Assembly (NCBI RefSeq): GCF_034113885.1
Contig: NZ_JAXEWM010000052.1
Coordinates: 1-15,433, forward strand
Reading direction: 5' to 3'
Source: Intestinibacter sp034113885
Lineage (GTDB): Bacteria > Bacillota > Clostridia > Peptostreptococcales > Peptostreptococcaceae
DNA length: 15,433 nucleotides
A program made the position numbers and the translations under genes. The notes below the pieces were generated by a model. That model was not told where the DNA came from. It saw only the letters and a program-made list of their open reading frames with translations, and searched no databases. Below are positions 1 to 7,779 of this stretch, piece by piece (positions within the stretch are counted from its first letter, which is position 1; every line of letters begins with the position of its first letter).

Positions 1-96
1 TTTTAGTTAAATTCATTCGTTAAATTCATTGTAATTTCAACCTTTTTTTACATTTAACTATAATATAATTGCTATTGTAAAATTATTTTTATTATT
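1..96. repeat. tandem 12-base direct repeat at left edge
   Basis: The 12-mer GTTAAATTCATT occurs exactly at 6-17 and again at 19-30, so the period is 13 bases. The rest of this short stretch downstream of the YitT-type gene is AT-rich, and I see no clear terminator or gene in it. The repeat could be part of a regulatory region of a gene beyond the left edge, or chance in AT-rich sequence. Confidence 0.5.
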
Positions 97-735
97 TTAT
101 GTTGTAACAAATCGTAAAGAACCTTTTGTATGCACTAAGAATAAGTCGATTATTTTTCCACTGAGAGTAGATGCTACCATTGAATAGAAAATAGCGTCTG
201 CTGATAAGTAACTTAAAGATAGTAAAAGTATAATTCCGTCCATTAGAATATACACCTTTGTCATACTCAAAGAAGTTTTACTTGCAATAACTAAAGCAAG
301 TGCATCGTCTCCACCAGAAGAACATCCTGTATTTACGATTATTCCACATCCAACTCCTACGAAAATACCACCTAATAACGCATTTACTAGAGCATTATTT
401 ATTTCAGGTAATAATGGACCTATATTTTCAAACATATCGTATGTCAAAGAAAATACTACAGAAGCAAATAATGAATAGAAAAAGAATTCCTTTCCAAAAG
501 TTTTGTAACCAAGTAACAATAAACTAAAATCTATTATTATACTTGCCATTGATGGATGAATTCCAAATAAATTTTTAAGTAATAGTAAAAATCCTAGAAC
601 TCCACCTTCTGTAATGTGATTTAAATAATAAAAATTGTAAAACCCAAAAGATAGTATTATTGTACCCAATAATATAAACCCTATCTTTCCTACTACCTGC
701 CGACTCTCCATGTTAATTTCATTCTTTTTTCTCAT
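97..735 (-). CDS. short YitT-family (DUF161) membrane protein
   Basis: Predicted integral membrane protein of 212 residues. Hydrophobic segments lie at about residues 15-35, 44-58, 62-77, 84-101, 113-135 and 160-177, with a last amphipathic or membrane helix at about 180-200. The stretch NTGCSSGGDDALALVIASK (about 135-153) corresponds to the glycine-rich G-S-S-G-G-x-D motif typical of YitT/DUF161 proteins, whose transport substrate is not established. Most family members are about 280 residues and carry a cytoplasmic DUF2179 domain after the membrane part; this one stops just after the last hydrophobic helix, and no remnant of the domain lies downstream. The ATG at 735 follows a purine-rich GGTAGGGA stretch; a second Met at residue 9 has a poorer site. 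The gene stands alone, divergent from the helicase gene. Family call is fairly sure, function unknown. Confidence 0.85.
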   Translation of the reverse strand: MRKKNEINMESRQVVGKIGFILLGTIILSFGFYNFYYLNHITEGGVLGFLLLLKNLFGIHPSMASIIIDFSLLLLGYKTFGKEFFFYSLFASVVFSLTYDMFENIGPLLPEINNALVNALLGGIFVGVGCGIIVNTGCSSGGDDALALVIASKTSLSMTKVYILMDGIILLLSLSYLSADAIFYSMVASTLSGKIIDLFLVHTKGSLRFVTT

Positions 736-759
736 TTTAATCCCTACCTTTCTTTCAAC

Positions 760-796
760 GAGGAAATTAATTAAAATATATAATTACCATTTCCTC
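760..796 (-). promoter_or_regulatory. imperfect palindrome in the leader of the YitT-type gene
   Basis: The left arm at 760-773 (GAGGAAATTAATTA) is complementary to the right arm at 781-796 (TAATTACCATTTCCTC) except for two extra bases; the loop is 7 bases. It lies 25 bases upstream of the ATG at 735 and just downstream of a possible minus-strand promoter (-10 TATAAT at 815-810, -35-like TATACA at 838-833, 17-base spacer). It would be a hairpin at the 5' end of the transcript or an operator near the start of transcription. The promoter itself is only moderately convincing. Confidence 0.4.
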
Positions 797-1154
797 TAAT
801 CATATTTATATTATATATGATAAAATCAAATCTGTATACCTCACTTTTGTAAACTTTAAATTATACAAAATTTTTTTATTTTTTTCAAGGATTTTTTTAA
901 TTTTTTCTATATTTTTTTATGTATACAATCTAAAAGTAGTATTTCCAATACTTTGAGGCATGTTATTTCATTTAGAAGTTTAGATTAACTACTTTTCGAA
1001 TTTAGTATTTATAAATTTAAGTTTATATTAATTTTTTATTAGTTTAGAAATACTATCCTAAATTTTCGGATTATCTGGGTATAATATATATAATTTCCCA
1101 AATTATTATGTTATTATTGTTAGGATATAAAAAATTATTTTAGAGAGGTACGTT
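797..1154. other. intergenic region between divergent YitT-type and helicase genes
   Basis: No gene is visible here. It holds the possible YitT-gene promoter (838-810) and, toward the helicase, a -10-like TATAAT at 1080-1085 without a good -35. Between them, 932-940 can pair with 988-996 (9 bp), while the overlapping 937-945 can instead pair with 1047-1055 (9 bp). TAGTATTT at 937-944 recurs at 1003-1010. If transcription starts upstream of 930, these would form a switchable helicase leader; if it starts near 1092 they are not transcribed. Chance matches of this length are plausible in AT-rich DNA. Confidence 0.35.
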
Positions 1155-2264
1155 ATGAATTTTAAAGATTTAAAAATAAGCGATCAATTAATAGATATAC
1201 TTAAAAAAAACGGCATAAAATCTCCTACACCTATACAGGAGGAGAGTATACCGCTTATAAAAAACAAAAAAGATATTTTAGCTCAATCTCAAACAGGAAC
1301 AGGTAAGACTCTTGCCTTTTTAGTGCCTATTTTTGATGATATTTCACCTAAAAACCAAAATATACAATGTCTTATTTTAGCACCTACAAGAGAGCTAGCT
1401 ATACAAATATACAACGAGGCAGAAAAATTAAATAAGGACAAAAATATAAACATACTAGCTGCATACGGTGGAAAAGACATAAAATCACAGCTAAATAAAT
1501 TAAAAAGAAATATACAGCTTGTAATAGCTACACCTGGACGTCTTTTAGACCATTTAGATAGAAAATCTATCGACCTTAGCAAATTAAATACTCTAGTATT
1601 AGATGAAGCGGACCAAATGATACTTATGGGATTTAAAAACGAAATCGAGGCAATCATAAAAGAGACTAATAAAAAACGCCAAACTTTATGTTTCTCTGCA
1701 ACACTCGATTCACAAGTTAAGAAACTAGCTTACAGATATACAAAGGATCCCGTTGAAATAACTATAAAATCAAAGGAGATTACTTTAGAATCCATCAAGC
1801 AAGAAGTCGTAGAAACTACCGACAGACACAAGCAAGAAGCTCTATGCAAGGTCTTAGATGAAGATAATCCATTTATGGCGATAATCTTCTGCAGAACTAA
1901 AAGAAGAGTCGACCAATTAGAAGAAGCACTATCTATAAAAGGTTACAACTGCCAAAAGCTTCACAGCGATATCCCACAAAATAAACGTGAGAGAATTATT
2001 AAATCCTTTAGAAAAGCAGACCTTCAGTATTTAATAGCGACTGATGTAGCCTCTAGAGGACTAGATATAACTGGAATTACCCACATATACAACTACGATA
2101 TTCCAGAAACTAGCGAGGATTATATCCACAGAATCGGTAGAACTGGCAGAATCGGAAAAGACGGGTATACTTGTATGTTTGTGGATCCTAAGAACTTCAA
2201 AACGCTTGAAAAAATCGAAGAGGATATAAAATACCAAATTCCAAGAAGAATAGTTAATCTATAA
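1155..2264 (+). CDS. DEAD-box ATP-dependent RNA helicase (minimal core)
   Basis: ATP-dependent RNA helicase of 369 residues that would remodel RNA duplexes in ribosome assembly, RNA decay or cold adaptation. All core motifs are present in order: Q motif (GIKSPTPIQ, Q28), Walker A AQSQTGTGKT (43-52), PTRELA (77-82), GG (105-106), TPGR (126-129), DEAD (150-153), SAT (181-183), IIFCRTK (243-249), ATDVASRGLD (295-304) and HRIGRTGR (325-332). The protein stops about 35 residues after the last motif, so it has no RNA-binding C-terminal extension such as the DbpA/CsdA tails; specificity would have to come from partners or the core. The ATG at 1155 has an AGAGAGG site 7 bases upstream. The gene is monocistronic and ends at a terminator. 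Family is certain; the exact paralogue is not. Confidence 0.95.
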   Translation: MNFKDLKISDQLIDILKKNGIKSPTPIQEESIPLIKNKKDILAQSQTGTGKTLAFLVPIFDDISPKNQNIQCLILAPTRELAIQIYNEAEKLNKDKNINILAAYGGKDIKSQLNKLKRNIQLVIATPGRLLDHLDRKSIDLSKLNTLVLDEADQMILMGFKNEIEAIIKETNKKRQTLCFSATLDSQVKKLAYRYTKDPVEITIKSKEITLESIKQEVVETTDRHKQEALCKVLDEDNPFMAIIFCRTKRRVDQLEEALSIKGYNCQKLHSDIPQNKRERIIKSFRKADLQYLIATDVASRGLDITGITHIYNYDIPETSEDYIHRIGRTGRIGKDGYTCMFVDPKNFKTLEKIEEDIKYQIPRRIVNL

Positions 2265-2272
2265 TAAAAAAA

Positions 2273-2315
2273 TATACACAAATTACAATGTACTAACTTT
2301 TGTAACTTGTGTATA
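2273..2315. terminator. bidirectional terminator between helicase and HAD genes
   Basis: Outer stem TATACACAA (2273-2281) pairs with TTGTGTATA (2307-2315), followed by an A/C mismatch and an inner stem TTACAA/TTGTAA (2283-2288 with 2300-2305); the loop is 11 bases. A run of A precedes it and TTTTT (2317-2321) follows, so it can serve both convergent genes. Confidence 0.75.
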
Positions 2316-2329
2316 ATTTTTGCTATATT

Positions 2330-2965
2330 CTATAAATCTAATAAATCTTCTATTTTTTCAATCTTATATTGATACTCTTCTACATTTCCAAATCCATAGC
2401 TAGCAAATACAAATTCAAGTCCTGCATCCTTTGTAGCATTTGCATCTCCTTGAGTATCACCTACATATACTGGATGTTTTAAATTATTTCTCTCTACAAT
2501 TAATTTTATATTGTCTGATTTAACTGTTTCAGCGTTCTTTGGACATTCATGGTCTACAAAGTACTTATTAAAATCATAATAATCTAAAAATACTTCTATA
2601 TACCCCGGTTGACAGTTGCTCACTATAAATAATTTGTATTTTTTAGAAAGCTTGTCAAGTGTATCTTCTAGGTTATCAAATAATTTTGCTCCATGCTTAG
2701 CTAAATAGTTTATTTCATTTTCTCCAGATTGATACATTATTGCTGTTCTCTTTTCTTTAGGTATCTCAGGAAATAGTAAATCTTCTATTTCATCTATAGT
2801 TTTTCCCATTAAATCATTTACCTCTTGGAAAGATATACTTTTTCTATTGTAATTGTACTTTGCCAATACCTCACTCCAAGATTCTGCTACTTCTTTTCTT
2901 GAATCCCATAAAGTTCCATCTAAATCAAATATTATACTATCCACATTTTCAAATTTCTTTGTCAT
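2330..2965 (-). CDS. HAD-superfamily hydrolase, phosphoglycolate phosphatase-like
   Basis: Soluble phosphatase of the haloacid dehalogenase superfamily, 211 residues from the chosen start. Motif I is FDLDGTLWD (nucleophile D14, acid/base D16), a helical cap follows (about 25-90), motif II is SNCQ (S116), a lysine near 149 fits motif III, and motif IV is VGDTQGDA (D170, D174). The order and cap size match the Gph/PGP-like subfamily; the substrate is unknown. I place the start at 2965 because GGGAG lies 8 bases upstream of that ATG, whereas the ATG at 2980 has no ribosome binding site. A weak promoter lies just upstream, so the gene may be transcribed separately from the exporter cluster. It ends at the bidirectional terminator shared with the helicase. 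Confidence 0.85.
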   Translation of the reverse strand: MTKKFENVDSIIFDLDGTLWDSRKEVAESWSEVLAKYNYNRKSISFQEVNDLMGKTIDEIEDLLFPEIPKEKRTAIMYQSGENEINYLAKHGAKLFDNLEDTLDKLSKKYKLFIVSNCQPGYIEVFLDYYDFNKYFVDHECPKNAETVKSDNIKLIVERNNLKHPVYVGDTQGDANATKDAGLEFVFASYGFGNVEEYQYKIEKIEDLLDL

Positions 2966-3018
2966 CTCAATTTCTCCCATTTTTATTTCTTACATTTAAA
3001 TAATAATTATCAACACAC

Positions 3019-3047
3019 ATTATATTAATATTACCAACAAATATAAA
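3019..3047 (-). promoter_or_regulatory. possible promoter of the HAD hydrolase gene
   Basis: Minus strand: -10 TATAAT at 3024-3019, 17-base spacer, -35-like TTTATA at 3047-3042 (4 of 6). This gives an untranslated leader of about 47 bases before the ATG at 2965. The -35 match is weak. Confidence 0.35.
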
Positions 3048-3091
3048 ACAGTTTCAAGTATATTTTAATTTGAAAACGATATCCCTTTAAA

Positions 3092-3535
3092 TTATTTTTC
3101 AAGTTTTTCCAATATTAATTTTTTAAGACTTTCCTCAAAAATATAGTTTTGTGATTTTTCTCGTTTTTTAGGTCCTTTTAATCTAGCACCACTATCTCTC
3201 ATCTTTTTAGATATATATCTAGAGTACAATAGCTCATCTATATTTTCCTTTGTATAAATCATCCCGTTTTGATTTATCGCATATGAATTTTTGCTTAAAA
3301 CAAGTGATGCCAACCCATAATCCTGAGTTACTACTATATCTTCTGTATCTAAATTATTCAAAATAGCAAAATCCACTGCATCTACACCTTTAGATATAAA
3401 AACTGTCCTCACATTTTCTTCATCAAAATAATGTGAAGTATCACAAAATATTACAGCCTCTAAGCCAAATTTTTTTGCAATTTTTATGCTCTCCTTTATT
3501 ACTGGACATCCATCTGCATCTATTAATATTCTCAT
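3092..3535 (-). CDS. DUF188 family protein (YaiI/YqxD-like, PIN-like fold)
   Basis: Small soluble protein of 147 residues. It opens with MRILIDADGCPVIK, the signature N-terminus of the YaiI/YqxD (DUF188) family, and continues with TQDYGLASLVL in the middle and the conserved basic stretch RYISKKMRDSGARLKGPKKR near the C-terminus. The acidic residues of DADG and TQD would sit in the putative PIN-type active site, so a nuclease-like role is often assumed; no activity is established. The start at 3535 begins at the family signature and lies 4 bases after the stop of the upstream ABC gene, which implies translational coupling; an upstream in-frame extension reaching 3601 would overlap that gene and has no similarity to the family. 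It is the last gene of the exporter operon. Family call sure, role unknown. Confidence 0.85.
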   Translation of the reverse strand: MRILIDADGCPVIKESIKIAKKFGLEAVIFCDTSHYFDEENVRTVFISKGVDAVDFAILNNLDTEDIVVTQDYGLASLVLSKNSYAINQNGMIYTKENIDELLYSRYISKKMRDSGARLKGPKKREKSQNYIFEESLKKLILEKLEK

Positions 3536-3539
3536 AATT

Positions 3540-5393
3540 TTATACCGCTTCGTCGTCTTCATCTTCAAATTGAGAGTTATATAGATTAGTATAGAATCCA
3601 TTTTGAGCTAATAGCTCTTCATGTGTTCCTTGTTCTATTATATCCCCCTCATTTAAAACTAATATTAAATCTGCATTTTTTATAGTAGATAATCTATGCG
3701 CTATTATGAAGCTTGTTCTACCCTTCATTAGATTATCCATAGCTTTTTGGATTAATATTTCAGTTCTTGTATCTACAGAGCTTGTAGCCTCATCTAGTAT
3801 TAATATTTCAGGGTCTGCAAGTATTGCACGAGCTATTGTAAGTAATTGTTTTTGACCTTGTGATACGTTGCTAGCTTCTTCGTTTAATATCATATTATAA
3901 CCAGCTGGTAAAGTCTTTATAAAGTGATCTACATGAGCTGCTTTAGCCGCTTGTTTGACTTGCTCATCAGTAGCATCTAGCTTACCATATTTTATGTTAT
4001 CCTTGATGCTTCCATTAAATAACCATGTATCTTGGAGTACCATACCGAAACGAGTTCTAAGCTCTTGTCTATTGTAGTCCTTTATATTTTTGCCGTCTAC
4101 TAATATTTCACCACTATCTACATCATAAAATCTCATAAGTAATTTAATTATAGTAGTTTTGCCAGCTCCTGTCGGTCCTACTATAGCAATTTTTTGACCT
4201 GGCTTAACTTTTGCAGTAAAGTCTTTTATTATTGTTTTACCTTCATCGTAACCGAATTTTACATGGTCAAATACTACTTCTCCATGAGATTCGTTACTCT
4301 TTATAGCTTCATTTGCAGTAACAGGTTCTTCCTCTTCTTCTAAGAACTCAAATACTCTCTCTGCAGCTGCAGCTGTAGATTGTAATTGGTTTGATATTTG
4401 AGCAATTTGGTTTAGCGGTTGGTTAAACTGTCTAACGTATTGTATAAAAGATTGTATATCCCCTACCTCTATAGAATTTTTAATTACTAAAAACCCTCCT
4501 AATATAGATATCAAAACATATCCTAAATTACCTACAAAGTTCATAAGTGGTTGCATCATTCCTGATAAAAATTGTGATTTCCAAGCTGATTGATATAATT
4601 TTTCGTTGGTTTCGTTGAATTTTTCAATGGCATCTTCTTCTCCATTGAAGGCTTGAACAACTAAATGACCCCCATATAATTCTTCAACCTGACCATTTAC
4701 ATTTCCTAGATATTCTTGTTGTTGCTTGAAGAATTTTTGTGATCTTTTTATTATTCTTGAAATAACTAACATTCCAAGAGGTATTATAACAAGCGCTGAA
4801 AATGTCATTAAACCACTTATTGAAATCATCATAACTAAAACTCCAACTAAAGTAGTCACAGCCGTTACTAATTGAGTTAAACTTTGGTTTAGGGTTTGTG
4901 CCAAAGTATCTATATCATTTGTAAATCTAGATAATACTTCCCCATTAGTAGTTTTATCAAAATAACCCATAGGAAGTCTGTTTATCTTTTTACAAAGCTC
5001 ATCTCTCAAGTTATAAGCTACCTTTTGTGATATACCACTCATTATAAAGCCTTGTATAAATGACAATATAGTACTCACAACGTATAGCGCAACTAAAAAT
5101 AGTAAAATCATTTTTATCCTATCAAAATCTATTCCATCTCCACCAGAGATTTTTCCAACTAATCCGTTAAATATTTCTGTTGTAGCTTTTCCTAAAACCT
5201 TAGGTCCTATTACTGAAAATGCAACACTTCCTACAGCAAATATAAAAACTGCTATTATAGCGTATATATATTTGCCTAGATAAGCCATTAATTTTTTCAT
5301 AGTTCCTTTGAAATCTTTTGCTTTTTCTGGTGGCATCATTTTACCGTGGCGTCCTCTTCGTCTTGGTCCTGGCATATTATTTTCTCTACTCAT
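3540..5393 (-). CDS. ABC exporter half-transporter, catalytically complete subunit
   Basis: Membrane-fused ABC half-transporter of 617 residues (type IV exporter fold), expected to work as a heterodimer with the product of the gene just upstream. An N-terminal Arg/Lys-rich tail (1-35) precedes six membrane helices (about 42-330). The nucleotide-binding domain has Walker A GPTGAGKTT (406-414), Q-loop Q454, signature VSQGQ (510-514), Walker B LILDE with catalytic E535, and switch histidine H566. The signature deviates from SGGQ, while Walker B and the H-loop are intact: this is the consensus partner in asymmetric exporters such as BmrCD, LmrCD and TM287/288. The start at 5393 has AAAGGAGG 8 bases upstream and overlaps the end of the upstream gene by 8 bases. 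The MarR-type gene heading the operon suggests drug efflux; the substrate is not known. The C-terminus is strongly acidic. Confidence 0.93.
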   Translation of the reverse strand: MSRENNMPGPRRRGRHGKMMPPEKAKDFKGTMKKLMAYLGKYIYAIIAVFIFAVGSVAFSVIGPKVLGKATTEIFNGLVGKISGGDGIDFDRIKMILLFLVALYVVSTILSFIQGFIMSGISQKVAYNLRDELCKKINRLPMGYFDKTTNGEVLSRFTNDIDTLAQTLNQSLTQLVTAVTTLVGVLVMMISISGLMTFSALVIIPLGMLVISRIIKRSQKFFKQQQEYLGNVNGQVEELYGGHLVVQAFNGEEDAIEKFNETNEKLYQSAWKSQFLSGMMQPLMNFVGNLGYVLISILGGFLVIKNSIEVGDIQSFIQYVRQFNQPLNQIAQISNQLQSTAAAAERVFEFLEEEEEPVTANEAIKSNESHGEVVFDHVKFGYDEGKTIIKDFTAKVKPGQKIAIVGPTGAGKTTIIKLLMRFYDVDSGEILVDGKNIKDYNRQELRTRFGMVLQDTWLFNGSIKDNIKYGKLDATDEQVKQAAKAAHVDHFIKTLPAGYNMILNEEASNVSQGQKQLLTIARAILADPEILILDEATSSVDTRTEILIQKAMDNLMKGRTSFIIAHRLSTIKNADLILVLNEGDIIEQGTHEELLAQNGFYTNLYNSQFEDEDDEAV

Positions 5394-7737
5394 TTTCTAG
5401 TTCCTCCTTTGAAAGCTGTGATAAAGCAATTTCTTTATACACTTCACAATTTTTTAGAAGCTCTTCGTGATTTCCTATTCCGACAACATTACCTTCATCT
5501 AAAACTACAATTTGTTCAGCATGAAGTATAGTACTTATTCTTTGAGCTACTATTAAAACAGTCGCATCTCCCGTCTCTTGTTTTAAAGCTTTACGAAGAT
5601 TTGCATCTGTTTTGAAGTCAAGTGCTGAGAAACTGTCGTCAAATATATATATTTCTGGCTCTTTAGCGATTGCTCTTGCTATAGACAATCTTTGTTTTTG
5701 TCCACCTGATACGTTTGTACCGCCTTGTGATATAGGAGTTTGATATTTATCTTCTTTAGTGTCTATAAATTCTGTGGCTTGAGCAACTCTTGCAGAGGTT
5801 TCTACTAATTCATCACTCGCATCTTTATTTCCGTATTTTATATTAGATTCTATAGTTCCACTAAATAGTATTCCCTTTTGAGGAACATATCCTATTCTAT
5901 CTCTTAAATCATGTATTGGTGCATTTTTTATATCAACCCCGTCTACTAAGATTTGACCCTCTGTTACATCGTAAAATCTAGGTATTAGGTTTATAAGCGT
6001 AGATTTACCGCTTCCTGTACTTCCTATAAATGCAGTTGTTTGACCTGGCTTTGCAGTAAATGAAATATCGTGAAGTATTTCTTCATCGGCATCAGGGTAT
6101 TTAAATGATACATTTTTAAATTCAACTAAGCCTTTTTTATCATCGTCAAATTTTTCAACCTTATCTGCTTCTTTTATTGATATATCAGTTGTTAAAACCT
6201 CATCTATACGATTTGCAGATACTGCTGCTCTAGGAACCATAACAGCTATCATTGATATCATTAAGAATGACATTACTATTTGCATAGTATATTGGATAAA
6301 CGCCATCATATCTCCAACCTGCATATTTCCTAAGTCTACATTTTTAGCCCCTACCCAAACTATTAATATTGAAATCAAGTTCATTATAAGCATCATAGCT
6401 GGCATCATACATGACATAATTCTATTTACAAACATATTTACCTTAGTTAAATCCTTATTTGCCTTGTCGAATCTATTTTCTTCAAATTCTTCATTACTGA
6501 AAGCACGTATAACACCAAGTCCTGTAAGAATTTCTCTTGTAACTAGGTTTAATCTATCTACTAAATCTTGTAGAATTTTAAATCTTGGCATTACAACAGT
6601 AAACATAACTATAACTATCATAAATACGCATATGACTCCAAGAGCTATTATCCAGCTCATAGATACATTTGTATTTAATGCCTTTATAATCCCTCCTACA
6701 GCCATAAAAGGGGCTAGAAACACCATTCTAAGCATCATAATTATTACCTGTTGTATTTGTTGTATATCGTTGGTGCTACGAGTTATAAGTGATGCAGTTG
6801 AAAATTCATTGATTTCCTTTTTAGAAAAGTTCATTACCTTTTCAAATATCATAGCACGCAAGTTTTTACTTACCCTTGCTCCTACTCTAGATGCTAAAAA
6901 TCCTACACTTATAGCGCATATCATACTTATTACAGTTATACCTAACATCTTAAGCCCTGCTATAAATATATAATTCATCTGAAGAGCATCTACATCTATT
7001 CCTATTTCTTTGTATTCTTCTTTTACAAAAGATATTGCACCTTGATCTAGCATTGCTTCTGGTAAATCGACGAATTTTTCATCTAATTCTGATAGCATTT
7101 CTTCTTTAGATTCTTTTGGTATTGCATTTAAATACGCAAATACATCGAAGTTACCATCTTTATCCATAAATTGCGCCATTGGATTCATATTTGCTTGAGC
7201 TTGTTGTTGAGCTCCTGGATTTATTTGAGGCTGACCACTGTTTGCATCTGCTTGCATCTGTTGTTGATTGCCCATCATTTGAGACATCATGGCATCTTTA
7301 AGTTCAGTATTATCGGAGCTGTTTTCTATGTTATAAACTATTAGCATCGGTTTTGCCAATATTTCATTAAGCTCTTCTAATCTATCTTTATCCTCTGTAT
7401 TCAATACGTATAAAGCTTCATCCTCTATAGCTGGATATTTTTCTTTATAGTCATCAAATTCATCAGCTTTTAAGCTATCCTTATTGATTAATTTATAGCT
7501 GTCTAAAACCTTATCTTTGTCATTATCATCCATAAAAGTGGTTAACTTATCCATTTCACTTTCTCTGATAACATCTATAACAGCATTTTCTATACCAGAT
7601 TGTTGTATTCCTACATTTACTATATTTGATGTATATGTAGGTAATGATAATTCTGTAGTAGCTTGTAATGCCAATAATATTAAAATTGTTAAAATCGCTA
7701 CTCCTGATTTTTTTAAATACTTAAGTAATTTTGTCAT
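5386..7737 (-). CDS. ABC exporter half-transporter with degenerate ATP site and large extracellular insertion
   Basis: Partner half-transporter of 783 residues, about 200 longer than the usual 580. TM1 is at about 11-30 and TM2 at about 254-282; the roughly 210 residues between them would lie outside the cell and include a Gln/Met/Asn-rich low-complexity stretch (about 150-190). The remaining helices reach about 510. In the nucleotide-binding domain Walker A is GSTGSGKST (572-580), Q-loop Q620, signature VSGGQ (676-680), but Walker B ends IYIFDD, with D701 in place of the catalytic glutamate, and the H-loop histidine is glutamine (Q732 in VAQRIST). This is the degenerate-site subunit of an asymmetric exporter; the canonical signature here would complete the active site of the other subunit. 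The start at 7737 has AAGGA 7 bases upstream; an earlier TTG at 7767 has no site. It lies 42 bases after the MarR-type gene. Confidence 0.93.
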   Translation of the reverse strand: MTKLLKYLKKSGVAILTILILLALQATTELSLPTYTSNIVNVGIQQSGIENAVIDVIRESEMDKLTTFMDDNDKDKVLDSYKLINKDSLKADEFDDYKEKYPAIEDEALYVLNTEDKDRLEELNEILAKPMLIVYNIENSSDNTELKDAMMSQMMGNQQQMQADANSGQPQINPGAQQQAQANMNPMAQFMDKDGNFDVFAYLNAIPKESKEEMLSELDEKFVDLPEAMLDQGAISFVKEEYKEIGIDVDALQMNYIFIAGLKMLGITVISMICAISVGFLASRVGARVSKNLRAMIFEKVMNFSKKEINEFSTASLITRSTNDIQQIQQVIIMMLRMVFLAPFMAVGGIIKALNTNVSMSWIIALGVICVFMIVIVMFTVVMPRFKILQDLVDRLNLVTREILTGLGVIRAFSNEEFEENRFDKANKDLTKVNMFVNRIMSCMMPAMMLIMNLISILIVWVGAKNVDLGNMQVGDMMAFIQYTMQIVMSFLMISMIAVMVPRAAVSANRIDEVLTTDISIKEADKVEKFDDDKKGLVEFKNVSFKYPDADEEILHDISFTAKPGQTTAFIGSTGSGKSTLINLIPRFYDVTEGQILVDGVDIKNAPIHDLRDRIGYVPQKGILFSGTIESNIKYGNKDASDELVETSARVAQATEFIDTKEDKYQTPISQGGTNVSGGQKQRLSIARAIAKEPEIYIFDDSFSALDFKTDANLRKALKQETGDATVLIVAQRISTILHAEQIVVLDEGNVVGIGNHEELLKNCEVYKEIALSQLSKEELENE

Positions 7738-7779
7738 AATATATCCTTTCTTCCAAGTAATTTTCAATAATTTATTTTA

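Noticed and set aside
16..45. Tiny minus-strand frame of 8 codons within the tandem repeat
   Set aside because: Its length is trivial and it merely reads through the 13-base repeat; the possible binding site is too far away.
300..527. Small plus-strand open frame opposite the YitT-type gene
   Set aside because: Antisense to a membrane protein gene, no ribosome binding site, unstructured composition.
1289..1657. Minus-strand open frame within the helicase gene
   Set aside because: It mirrors the conserved helicase motifs and has no start signal.
3052..3075. Hairpin TTTCAA/TTGAAA after the DUF188 gene
   Set aside because: Only 6 bp, nearly all A/T, with no proper T-run; too weak to call a terminator.
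6464..6973. Open frame on the plus strand inside the ABC exporter gene
   Set aside because: Antisense to conserved exporter membrane helices; its hydrophobic look is the mirror of those helices.
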